Part shown: in pieces, positions 55,566-64,000 of the stretch
Numbering within the stretch: the stretch's first letter is position 1
Layout: every line of letters starts with the position of its first letter
Assembly (NCBI GenBank): GCA_023101885.1
Contig: JALPQD010000102.1
Span: 1,982,971 to 2,046,970, forward strand
DNA length: 64,000 nucleotides
Source: Typhlomys cinereus
Taxonomy: Eukaryota > Chordata > Mammalia > Rodentia > Platacanthomyidae
Direction: 5' to 3'
Notes under the pieces: model-generated
Told to the model about the DNA's origin: nothing
What the model saw: the letters and a program-made list of their open reading frames with translations, nothing else
Database searches by the model: none
Made by a program: the position numbers and the translations under genes

Positions 55566-57540
55566 CATGAATTTAAGCTGATACAAATTGAAAGTTGTTA
55601 AGACCGTTAAGCAGGATTAAAATACTTGTTAGCAAGGCACTGGGAGGCTGCTCAGACTAGCTTCCTCGGCCTCTGCATTCCACATGGGTGTGGCTGATGG
55701 CAGTGCAACAGTGATGGACAGGAGAAAAGAGTGGGCTGCTTTGGCTTCTTCCCCACTGAGCTATATTCTGGAACACTTCTGTGCTCCTGGCAGCTCTCCC
55801 AGTGATGGGAACACTCCCCTCTGGGATCACCCTTTCCCTGGGTTAGAAGTGATGATGCTTCCTACCATCGTTCCTCTGGGTTACATCTCCATATCTTATT
55901 GGTTTTCCTTAGTCCCGGCTGTATCTCTGGCCAGCAATTACTTCAACAAACTCTCTAGAGATCCCAGCGTCCTCCTAGACCCTGCCTGCTGCAAGAACAC
56001 AGCACGAGTACCAGGAAGAAGATGCCAGGGCAGAGCTGATAGAGATCACAGGTGTCTGACAGCACCTGAAGCTGCCCCACCACTTGCCCTCAATACCAGA
56101 AAACAAGAAAACCCCTTCCCGCAGAAATGGGCTTTGATTTGCCAGTGACAATAGGTCTCACCGAGAATAGAATCAGAGAAAGGGTATGTGGAAAGTTCTG
56201 TCAGTCCAGTGAGACCAGAGGGGAGTTTTATCATTTACATGGATACTACTCTGAAAGGAAGGACTTCTTAAGAGTCAGATGCTTCCTGTCTCCTCTAGGT
56301 GGGCAGCCAGTGGTCCTGTATTATAAAAGAACCACAGTTCAGAACATTATTGCTCTTTTGAGTTGAACTGTCTTTGGGATTTCTTTTAAAGCAGTTGGGA
56401 TTTAGAAAACATCTTAGAAGTCAGAGGACTACCTTCTTTCTTTTACCCTGCTGTGTCATTGTCTCATGAAGCAGCATCACTTATTTCTTCCAGTGTTGTT
56501 TTGGAAAGTAAGAAGCACAAGGACATGCATGGAAGAGGAGGCCTTCTTAGTCACAGCAGCAGGGGCATCTTTGTTCCGGTCTCTGAATGTGGGGTGACCG
56601 AAGTGCAGCCTGCTAAGAGAGCAGACGACGACTCCCATGAGTTATCAGTCTGCTAATCATCACATTTGTAGGGAGATCTCATTACTTTACCCTGCAGCTT
56701 TCAATTAAGGGAACTTAGACCAGAACCCCTATTTAAGAATGCTCCTTTGTCAATTTCATCTTGGGGGGTTTAAATTGGATTCTGTAAGGCTGGTAGAAGA
56801 AACTGAAACGTTTCCTAATTCTGAGAAAAGTAATAGAGGAATTATAGAGCAGAGTCCCCTAGCCAATATGGGTGGGATCATGGTCAGGAAAAGTGAGTGG
56901 TATTTGTTGGGAGAAGTCACTTCTATTCCCTTTGTATTCTGCACGAAGTGATCTCTACCCCAACTGTAGACGTAGGTGTGGGAACACTCATTTTCATAAG
57001 TTCATCTGGGAAACATAATCACATTCACTTCTTGCTGCTTGGAACATGAAGCAGAGAACACACCGCTTTAATTAACACTACTCAGTACGAGTTAAGGTCA
57101 GAATTCTGGGACAGTTTGGTATAATTTGATTATAGGAGAAAATCACTGGTTTCTTTTTAATAAGGTTTTCTTACGTTGCTGCTTTCTGTTGAATATGTGC
57201 TTGTGCTCATGGGAGTACAGATTAGCTTTATTGGGTAGGCTGTTTTTATTTACATGTCTGGAAGTCACTAATAAGTCATTTTGTAGGCAGTCTTCAAGAC
57301 AAGTACACTTGATTTGTGAATTTTGCTGGCATGCAGTGTGCACTTGTAATAGTCTTCTGTCTGCCCCTTCATGGAGCTGTTCTGTTCTCCTTCCCTTCTT
57401 GTCCTTCATGGACTGGCTCCAGAGAAGAACTGGCTGAAGGTGAGGGGGGTGTTCCCTGATGCTAGCTCAACTCTGACTTAGCTGATTGGTTGATAAAGCT
57501 CTGATCTACTGCCTGTCTCCATGGTTTCCTTTCCTTCTTT
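55566..57540. other. Unique sequence, nothing recognised
   Basis: It contains a 154-codon frame (55,684-56,148) without family resemblance, codon bias or splice context. No repeat was recognised. Confidence 0.35.
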
Positions 57541-57544
57541 TCAG

Positions 57545-57582
57545 GCAACTCTTCATGAAGCACAGTTCTCTTACTTAACTAA
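57545..57582 (+). other. Candidate 38-nt exon (unconfirmed)
   Basis: A strong pyrimidine tract ending 'cctttccttcttttcag' precedes it and gtatgt follows. Only phase 0 is open (ATLHEAQFSYLT plus two bases). It lies about 30 bases upstream of an MLT1 LTR. The phase does not match directly with the other candidates. Confidence 0.17.
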
Positions 57583-57613
57583 GTATGTATTGCTGACTGT
57601 TTTGTATCTGTTT

Positions 57614-57970
57614 TGCTGGGGTCATAGTTGTGCTAAGGTTGCAGTGATAAGATGCCACAGCTTGGGTGACTTCAGTAGCAGAAACTTACTTTCAGACAGT
57701 TTTGAATATAAGAAGTTCAAGATCAAGTCGTCTGCAGAGTTGGCTTCATTTGGACTTGGTCAGGGCTTGTAGGTGAATTTGTTCTGATGTGGTCTTTCCT
57801 CTGTGTATATAATTGTCTGAGTTCCCCCTTCTTATAAGGATGTTAGTCATCTTAGATCAAAGCCTGCTACATGTCTTCTTTTTTATCTTACTTAATGTCT
57901 TAAAAGAATGTTTCCAAAAGCAATCACATTCTAAGGAACTGAGCGTAAGGAACATATTTTTTTTTTAACT
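57614..57970 (-). mobile_element. MLT1-type MaLR LTR, ancient
   Basis: 'gttgcagtgataagatgccacagcttgggtgacttcagtagcagaaacttactttc', 'agaagttcaagatcaag', 'cccccttcttataaggatgttagtcat' and 'atcacattctaaggaactgagcgtaaggaacata' are the reverse complement of MLT1 in order. It shows heavy divergence. Confidence 0.8.
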
Positions 57971-58304
57971 TTTTTTTTTTTTTATTTAACTTTATTTATT
58001 TAACAGATTTCCTGAGAACCCTTAAAGGCCACTCACTTTGAGAGCCACTGGAAATACAGAAGTTTCTAGAACACAGTTCAATCTTGAAAAGTATAGAGAC
58101 AAGTGAAAAAGACCATGAAATTTAAGAGAACGTATGTTTAGAAAATAGGTCTTGAAATTATACATCTCTCCATTCTCATTTATATTTTGACTTTTATCAG
58201 TTTTCCCAATGGAGGCAAATAATTAGTCCCCAGCCTCATATTACCTAAATAGACAGCATATATAGTTTTTTCTAGGGTACCTCATGTATTTTAGCAGCTT
58301 TCTT
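57971..58304. other. T-rich and unique sequence before the large L1
   Basis: A T-run/(TTTA) patch to about 58,005, then unique text to the L1 tail. Confidence 0.4.
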
Positions 58305-58344
58305 TTTTTTTTTATTAAAAATTTAATTATACATTTTAAAATTT

Positions 58345-58402
58345 TTTACCAGTTCCCTCCCTCCCCCCTCCTCCCCCTCCCCTTCCCCAGTGCCTCCCCC
58401 CC
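58345..58402 (-). other. L1 3' UTR G-rich tract, G-quadruplex potential
   Basis: On the element's strand it is a run of GGG/GGGG tracts separated by short loops. Such tracts are a known conserved feature of L1 3' UTRs. Every younger L1 3' end in this window keeps one. Confidence 0.75.
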
Positions 58403-59276
58403 AATTCCCAAAGAGTCCTTTATTGTGTACGCCTAACTCTCCACTGGGTCCTCCTCTCCGATGACATATAAGGACCCAGTGGCATTTCCATAAGCCCTTT
58501 CTCTTGTTCCCCTTAAGCATAAGATCACTACTATGGCTGTCAATCCCTTGCCTCCAGGGGTCTCGGTGCCCTTAACAGATGCTAGACTTTATGAGGGCAA
58601 CAGTGCACTGGACATTGCGCAGGGCATGCAAAGTCCCATTATGATTGCTTTGGCCCCAACTATTGTTGAGAATCTTGCAAATCGTTGCTCCTCCCATCCT
58701 TTTGCTCTTACAATCTTACCGCCCCCTCTTCCGCAAATGTCCCTGAGCTCCAGGATGGGGAGAGATTAGGCTGGCCTAGTTCTATGTGATTGATATAGTC
58801 TCTGAAGTTCTGGATTGTGGTTTGTTGATTTTCTTTTGCAGTTTTGCTGCTCCTGCAATTCCCTTCACTCCATTCTGCTGGGCACTGTATGTCACCCCCT
58901 GGCCAGAGACAAAAAGCTGTTAAACTGGAGTCTTGTTGTAATAGCACATTCAAGGGTAGATGTAATAAGAGTAGGAAACCTCCCTGAGGGAGGGGTCCAT
59001 CACCCATTTGCAAAATGATTACTTTTTATCTGCTAGACTATATGCCCTCCCCTTCTGGTGAGATCAGGAAAGAACGTCTGTGAACTTAACCAGGTTTCTC
59101 ATTACTTACTTGCAGACCTTGATGGAGGCCTATTTTCTCTGCTGTAACATGGTCTCCTCTCTCCTTGTTTCTGGTGTGGCCCTCCTAACCCATCTCTCTT
59201 GTTCATAATCCTTGCAATTACTGTGTTACATAGGTTTACTTTTGAGTGTCTCAATGTGGGCTGAGTGAGTTTGGTA

Positions 59277-62200
59277 CTAGGAGCCACCTATTAGGGAGTA
59301 CATATGGCGCTTAATTTTCTGGGTTTGGGATACTTCACTTAATATAATTCTTTCTAATGACATCCATTTCCCAGCAAATTCCAGTCATCATTTTTGATGG
59401 CTGAGTAGTACTCCGTTGTATAGATGTACCACCGTTTCCTTATCCACTCATCAACTGTTGGACATTTAGGTTGATTCCATGACTTTGCTATTGTAAACAG
59501 TGCTGCTATGAACATGGTCGAGCTTGTGCTATCGAGGCGAACCTCTGCTGCATGGGGGGTTATTCCCAAAAGTGGGATAGCAGGGTCATACGGCATTTCA
59601 ATCTTTAATTTCTTTAAGAATCTCCAGACGGCTCGCCAGAGTGGCTGTATGAGCCTGCATTCCCACCAACAATGTAGGAGAATTCCCCTGTCTCCACATC
59701 CTCTCCAGCATTTGTCGTTGTTTGTATTGTGGATTTTTGCCATCCTGACCGGGGTGAGATGATATCTCAGGGAAGTTTTGATTTGCATTTCCCTGATGGC
59801 GAAGGAAGTGGAGCATTTTTTAAGATAATTGTTAGACATTTTAATTTCATCCCTGGTAAAGTTTCTTTGAAGTTCCAGGGCCCATTTTTTAATTGGGCCA
59901 GTGTTTTCCTTGGAGTTTAGTTTTCTAAGTTCTTTGTGCACTCTGGACAGTAGAGCTCTGTGAGATATGTGGTTAGTGAAGATTTTCTCCCATTCTCTGG
60001 GTTGCCTTTGAGCTCGTGTAACAATCTCTTTATCTGAACAGAAGCTCTTTAATTTCACAAGATCCCAACTGTTGAGAGTTGGTAGCAGTGACTGTGCCAT
60101 TGGATGTCTGTTTAGGAAGTGTTGGCCTAGCCCAATCAGCTCGAGGGAGTTCCCTATCCTTTCAACTATGGTTTTTAAAGTCTCTGGCCTGATATCAAGG
60201 TCCTTGATCCATTTGGAATTAAGTCTTGTACATGGTGACAAGTACGGGTCCAGCTTTAATCTTCTGCATGTGGAGATCCAGTTTTGCCAGCACCATTTGT
60301 TGAAGATGCTGTTCTTTTTCCATTGGATTCTTTGGGCCCCTTTGTCAAAGACCAAATGGCTGTAACTTTGTGGGCTTATATCTGGGTCTTCAATCCTTAT
60401 CCATTGATCTGTGTGTCTATTTTGGAGCCAGTACCAGGCTGTCTTTATAACTATGGATTTGTAGTATAGACTTAGGTTTGGTATGGTAATACCTCCAGCT
60501 GTGTTTTTGTTACTTCAGGATTGTTTTTGCTATCCTGGGTCTTTTGTGCCTCCATATGAACTTTGAGATTGTTTGGTCAACTTCTTTGAAGAATTGCTTT
60601 GGGATTTTGATTGGTATAGCATTGAATCTGTATATTGCCTTTGGTAGGATGGTCATTTTTACAATGTTGATTCTGCCAATCCAGGAACAAGGGAGGTCTT
60701 TCCACCTTCTGGTGTCTTCTGCAATTTCTTTCTTTAGGGTTTTAAAGTTTTCATTGTAAAGGTCTTTTACCTCCTTAGTTAGGTTTATACCAAGGTATTT
60801 CATTTTTTTTAGGGGTTATAGTAAATGGCATGGTTTCTCTCAAGGCTTTTTCACTTCTTTCATTCTGGGCATATAGGAAGGCCTCTGATTTTTGCACATT
60901 TATTTTGTATCCTGCCACCCTGCTGAACTTCTCAATTAGTTCCAGGAACTTCCTGGTGGAGTTTTTGGGATCCCTCAGGTATAAGATCATGTCATCTGCA
61001 AATAGGGATAGCTTGATTTCTTCCTTGCCGATTTGAATCCCTCTTATGTCCCTTTCTTGTCTTATGGCTTCAGCTAAGACTTCAAGTACAATATTGAATA
61101 GAAGTGGTGAGAGTGGACAGCCTTGTCTAGTTCCTGATCGAAGTGGGAATGCTTCCAATTGTTCCCCATTGAGCATAATCCTTGCTGTGGGCTTGTTGTA
61201 TACAGCTTTTATTATATTGATAAAGGTTCCTTCCATTCCTACTGTCTCTAGCGTTTTGATCATAAAAGGCTGTTGGATCTTGTCAAAAGCTTTTTCTGCA
61301 TCTATCGAGAGTATCATGTGGTCTTGGACTTTGGACTGGTTTACATGATGAATTACATTTATTGATTTGCGTATGTTGAACCAACCTTGTGTGCCGGGGA
61401 TGAAGCCTACTTGGTCCCCATGAATGATCTTTTTTATATGTTTTTGAATCCGATTTGCTAAGACTTTGTTGAGAATCTTTGCGTCTGTGTTCATCAGGGA
61501 GATCGGCCTATAGTTTTCTTTTTTAAGTGAATCTTTATTAGGTTTTGGGATTAAAACGATATTAGCTTCATAGAAGGAATTTGGTAGTGTTCCTTCCTTT
61601 GCTATTTGATGGAACAGTTTAAGGAGTATTGGTGTTATTAACTCCTTAAATGTCTGGTAGAACTCTGTGCTGAATCCATCTGGTCCAGGACATTTTTTGG
61701 TGGGAAGATTCGAGATTACTTCCTCAATTTCCTTATATGTTATAGGACTATTTAAATAATTCACAACTTCCTGATTCAATTTAGGTAAGTTGTGTTTACT
61801 TAGAAATTCATCCATCTCTTTTGTGTTGTCAAACTTCACAGAGTATAAGTTTTTGAAATATGATGTTATAATTCTCTGGATTTCTTGGGTATCAGTAGTG
61901 ATAACTCCATGTTCATTTCTAATTTTGTTAATTTGGGTTTTCTCTCTCTTGCTTTTGGTTAGTTTAGCTAGGGGTGTATCAATCTTGTTGATTTTTTCAA
62001 AGAACCAGCTTTTTGATTGGTTGATTTTTTCTATCAGTTTCTTAGTCTCGATTTCAGATATTTCTCCCCTTATTTTGCTAATCTCTTCTCTTCTACTGCT
62101 TTTGGGATTAGATTGCTCTAGTTTCTCTAAAGCTTTAAGCTGCATTGTTAAGTTGTTTATTTCTGATGTTTCCATTTTTTTGACGTGGGCATTAAGAGCT

Positions 62201-63100
62201 ATGAACTTACCTCTTAGAACAGCTTTCATTGTGTCCCAGAGATTTTGGTAAGTTGTATTTTTGTTATCATTCACTTTCAGGAAATCTTGAATTTCCTTTT
62301 TAATTTCTTCCTGAATCCAGTTCTCATTCAGCATCATAGTGTTAAGTTTCCAGGAGTTAGTGTATTTTCTCTTGTTTGACGTGTTGTGGATGTCCAGCTT
62401 TAGGCCGTGGTGGTCTGATAGGGCACAGGTTAGAATTTCAACTTTCTTGTACATGTGTAGATTCATTTTGTGGCCCAATATGTGATCTATTTTGGAGAAA
62501 GTTCCATGTGCTGGTGAGAAAAATGTGTATTCTTTGGTGCGTGGGTGAAAAGTTCGATAGAGATCTGTGAGGTCCATTTCTTTCAGGGTTTGATTAAGTT
62601 CCAAAGTGTCTCTGTTAAGCTTTTGACCTATTGATCTATCCCATGTAGAGAGGGCGGTGTTGAAGTCCCCAAGAATTATCGTTTGGGGGTTGATTTCTTG
62701 CTTTAGACGCTGTAGAGTTTTCTTAATGAATGTGGAGGGGCCCGTATTGGGTGCATATATGTTCAGTATTGTGAAAGTCTTCCTGGTGAATTGTACCTGT
62801 GACTAAAATGTAGTATCCATCCATGTCTCTTATAATTTTTTTTGGTTTGAAATCCACTTTGTCTGATAGCATAATGGCTACCCCTGCCTGTTTTCTGCTT
62901 CCATTTGCTTGTAGAATTGTTGACCATCCTTTTATTTTTAGAGCGTGCCTATCTTTTGTGGTGAGATGGGTTTCCTGTAGGTAACAGATTGATGGATTGT
63001 GATTTTTAATCCAAGTTTGTAATCTGTGTCTCTTGATCGGTGAATTAAGTCCATTAACATTTAGTGTTATAATGGAGAAACTATTGTTAATTCCAGACAT
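59277..63100 (-). pseudogene. LINE-1 ORF2 (endonuclease-reverse transcriptase), four frameshifts
   Basis: It starts with ATG at 63,100 (MSGINNSFSIITLNVNGLNSP), the ORF2 N-terminus. Endonuclease: N of LNVNGLN, E of YLQETHL and the SDHH motif (about 62,420) are visible. Reverse transcriptase: fingers/palm text and FADDMILYL at 60,976-61,002. C-terminus: a cysteine-rich CWRGC...HCWWEC motif at about 59,657-59,710. Reading frames: 63,100 to about 62,774; about 62,772 to 60,811; about 60,802 to 60,516; about 60,514 to 59,380; and a last piece to a stop at about 59,277. Breaks: one extra base near 62,773, a slip in an A8 run at 60,803-60,810, an extra base near 60,515, and one near 59,375. The catalytic residues are otherwise kept and there are few stops, so the copy died recently. 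Confidence 0.95.
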
Positions 63101-63150
63101 TTATTATGTTTAGTAGCTTTTATAAGTATATTGCTTCGCTTTTAATGGTG

Positions 63151-64000
63151 TTATATTTGCCTTCTGTTCTCCTGGATATGCCTGTTTTTTTCTTCACGCT
63201 TGAGTATCATTTCTAGCAGTTTTTGAAGGCCTGGTTTGGTGGCCATGTATCCCTTCAAGTTGTCTTTGTGCTGGAAAATTTTTCTTTCTCCCTCGATCAT
63301 GACTGATAGTTTTGCAGGATAAATCAGCCTGGGTTGACATTTTTGCTCATTCAATACTTGGAGTATGTCTCTCCAAGCTCTTCTTGCTTTTACTGTTTCG
63401 ACTGAGAAGTCATTTGTTATTTTAATAGGTTTGCCTTTAAAAGTGACTTGTTTTTTCTCCCTTGAAGCTCTCGGCACCAGTTCTTTACCTTGAATGTGGA
63501 GTGTTTTAACTATTATTTGCTGAGGTGTGCTTCTATTTTGGTCGTATCTGTTTGGGGTGCGGAATGCCTCTTGTATATGAATGGGCCTCTCTTTTTTTAG
63601 ATGAGGAAAGTTTTCCTTGATGATCGTTTGAAAAATTTCCTCAGGGGTGGTATTTTGAGATTCTTGCTCCGGTATTCCATGAATACGCATGTTAGGCTTC
63701 TTCAGGGTGTCCCATATCTCTTGGATATTTCTCTCAAGTATCTTTTTGGCTTTAACCACCTCTTCCATTGAGCTGGTTAGTACTCCCACTTTATCTTCAA
63801 GGTCTGAAATTCTGTTTTCTGCTTCATTAGTTCTGTTGATAAGACTCTCTATGGCGTTCTGGGTTGAAGATAACCTGTCTTTTAGCTCAGTTTTAAACTC
63901 TGCTTGAGTTTGTTTTAACTGCTCTATGCCACTTTTTGTTTCTTGCACTGTTTTTCTCAACTCCTCCAGATGTCTGTTGTGTTCCTCTTCAAAGCGATTG
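63151..64000 (-). CDS. LINE-1 ORF1 protein (RNA-binding chaperone), N-terminus beyond window
   Basis: Encodes the L1 nucleic-acid-binding protein that forms the trimeric ribonucleoprotein with L1 RNA. The frame is open from the window edge (the codons beyond 63,960 are also free of stops) to the stop at 63,151, so about 283 residues are visible of a family usually 340-370 long. In order: the end of the coiled coil (heptad-like KRTVQET...LEDKVGVLTSSMEEVVKAKK region), the RRM with the ERNIQEIWDTLKKPNMRIHGIPE block, then the C-terminal domain (TPNRYDQNRSTPQQIIVK, ARRAWRDILQVL, CQPRLIYPAKLS). No stop or frameshift is seen. ORF2 starts 50 bases downstream. The first listed ATG-like start in this frame is a TTG, not a true start. 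Confidence 0.93.
   Translation of the reverse strand, partial: NRFEEEHNRHLEELRKTVQETKSGIEQLKQTQAEFKTELKDRLSSTQNAIESLINRTNEAENRISDLEDKVGVLTSSMEEVVKAKKILERNIQEIWDTLKKPNMRIHGIPEQESQNTTPEEIFQTIIKENFPHLKKERPIHIQEAFRTPNRYDQNRSTPQQIIVKTLHIQGKELVPRASREKKQVTFKGKPIKITNDFSVETVKARRAWRDILQVLNEQKCQPRLIYPAKLSVMIEGERKIFQHKDNLKGYMATKPGLQKLLEMILKREEKNRHIQENRRQI

Larger units (their letters stand above)
58305..64000 (-). mobile_element. Large LINE-1, 3' 5.7 kb, continuing past the window
   Basis: On the minus strand: ORF1 (63,151 to beyond 64,000), a 50-base inter-ORF gap, ORF2 (59,277-63,100, frameshifted), and a 3' UTR of about 970 bases with a G-rich polypurine tract (58,345-58,402) and A-rich tail (poly-T at 58,305-58,317). 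The 5' UTR lies outside. The 3' UTR matches the truncated copies at 0.7, 28.1, 43.7, 45.4 and 46.2 kb, so this is a representative of the locally active subfamily. It can no longer retrotranspose because ORF2 is broken. Confidence 0.96.

Noticed and set aside
55684..56148. 154-codon plus-strand frame
   Set aside because: No known domain, no consistent codon bias and no splice or promoter context. A frame of this size is expected by chance somewhere in 64 kb.
1..64000. CRISPR arrays, operons, ribosome binding sites, attachment sites, prokaryotic terminators
   Set aside because: The sequence is mammalian. No regularly spaced repeats or bacterial gene organisation were found.

Overview
This is mammalian nuclear DNA from a rodent. 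The window has interspersed repeats of many ages, an AT-leaning background, abundant (TG)n/(CA)n tracts and no dense open reading frames. Rodent origin follows from the repeat mix: ID elements, B1/B4-type SINEs, B2-superfamily tRNA SINEs, and rodent-type MaLR LTRs on top of ancestral MIR, L2, MLT1 and old L1 copies. The most numerous recent SINE has a B2-like tRNA head but a body unlike mouse or rat B2. A non-murid rodent, possibly a jerboa relative (Dipodidae carry their own B2-superfamily SINE), is my best guess, by inference only.

I find no confirmed cellular protein-coding gene, tRNA or rRNA. The only long reading frames belong to mobile elements. (1) A LINE-1 on the minus strand fills the last 5.7 kb: ORF1 is open to the window edge and ORF2 is broken by four frameshifts. 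(2) A two-LTR MaLR element lies at 49.07-51.27 kb on the minus strand and carries a roughly 304-codon gag-position ORF.

Layout: 0-10 kb is mostly unique sequence with a 5'-truncated L1 3' end, a B3-like SINE, two LTRs and one young SINE. 10-26 kb holds solo LTRs, an old L1, older SINEs, ID elements and MIRs. 26.9-29.9 kb is a three-layer nest (L1 inside L1 inside an old L1/HAL1-type ORF1 relic). 30-43 kb is rich in SINEs, and has one LTR with a readable promoter and polyA signal at 36.0-36.5 kb. 43-49 kb is a cluster of L1 3' ends and LTRs. 49-51.3 kb is the MaLR provirus, inserted in an L2-like sequence. 51.3-58.3 kb is mostly unique with MIR, L2, B3 and MLT1 relics. 58.3-64 kb is the large L1.

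Most L1 copies (about 11 of 15) and all seven copies of one MaLR LTR family (six loci) lie on the minus strand. Such a bias is typical of introns of a plus-strand gene. A few short plus-strand segments have good splice signals and an open phase (16,636-16,672; 32,717-32,806; 37,950-38,015; 57,545-57,582), but none could be tied to a known protein. An intron of an unrecognised plus-strand gene is therefore possible but unproven.
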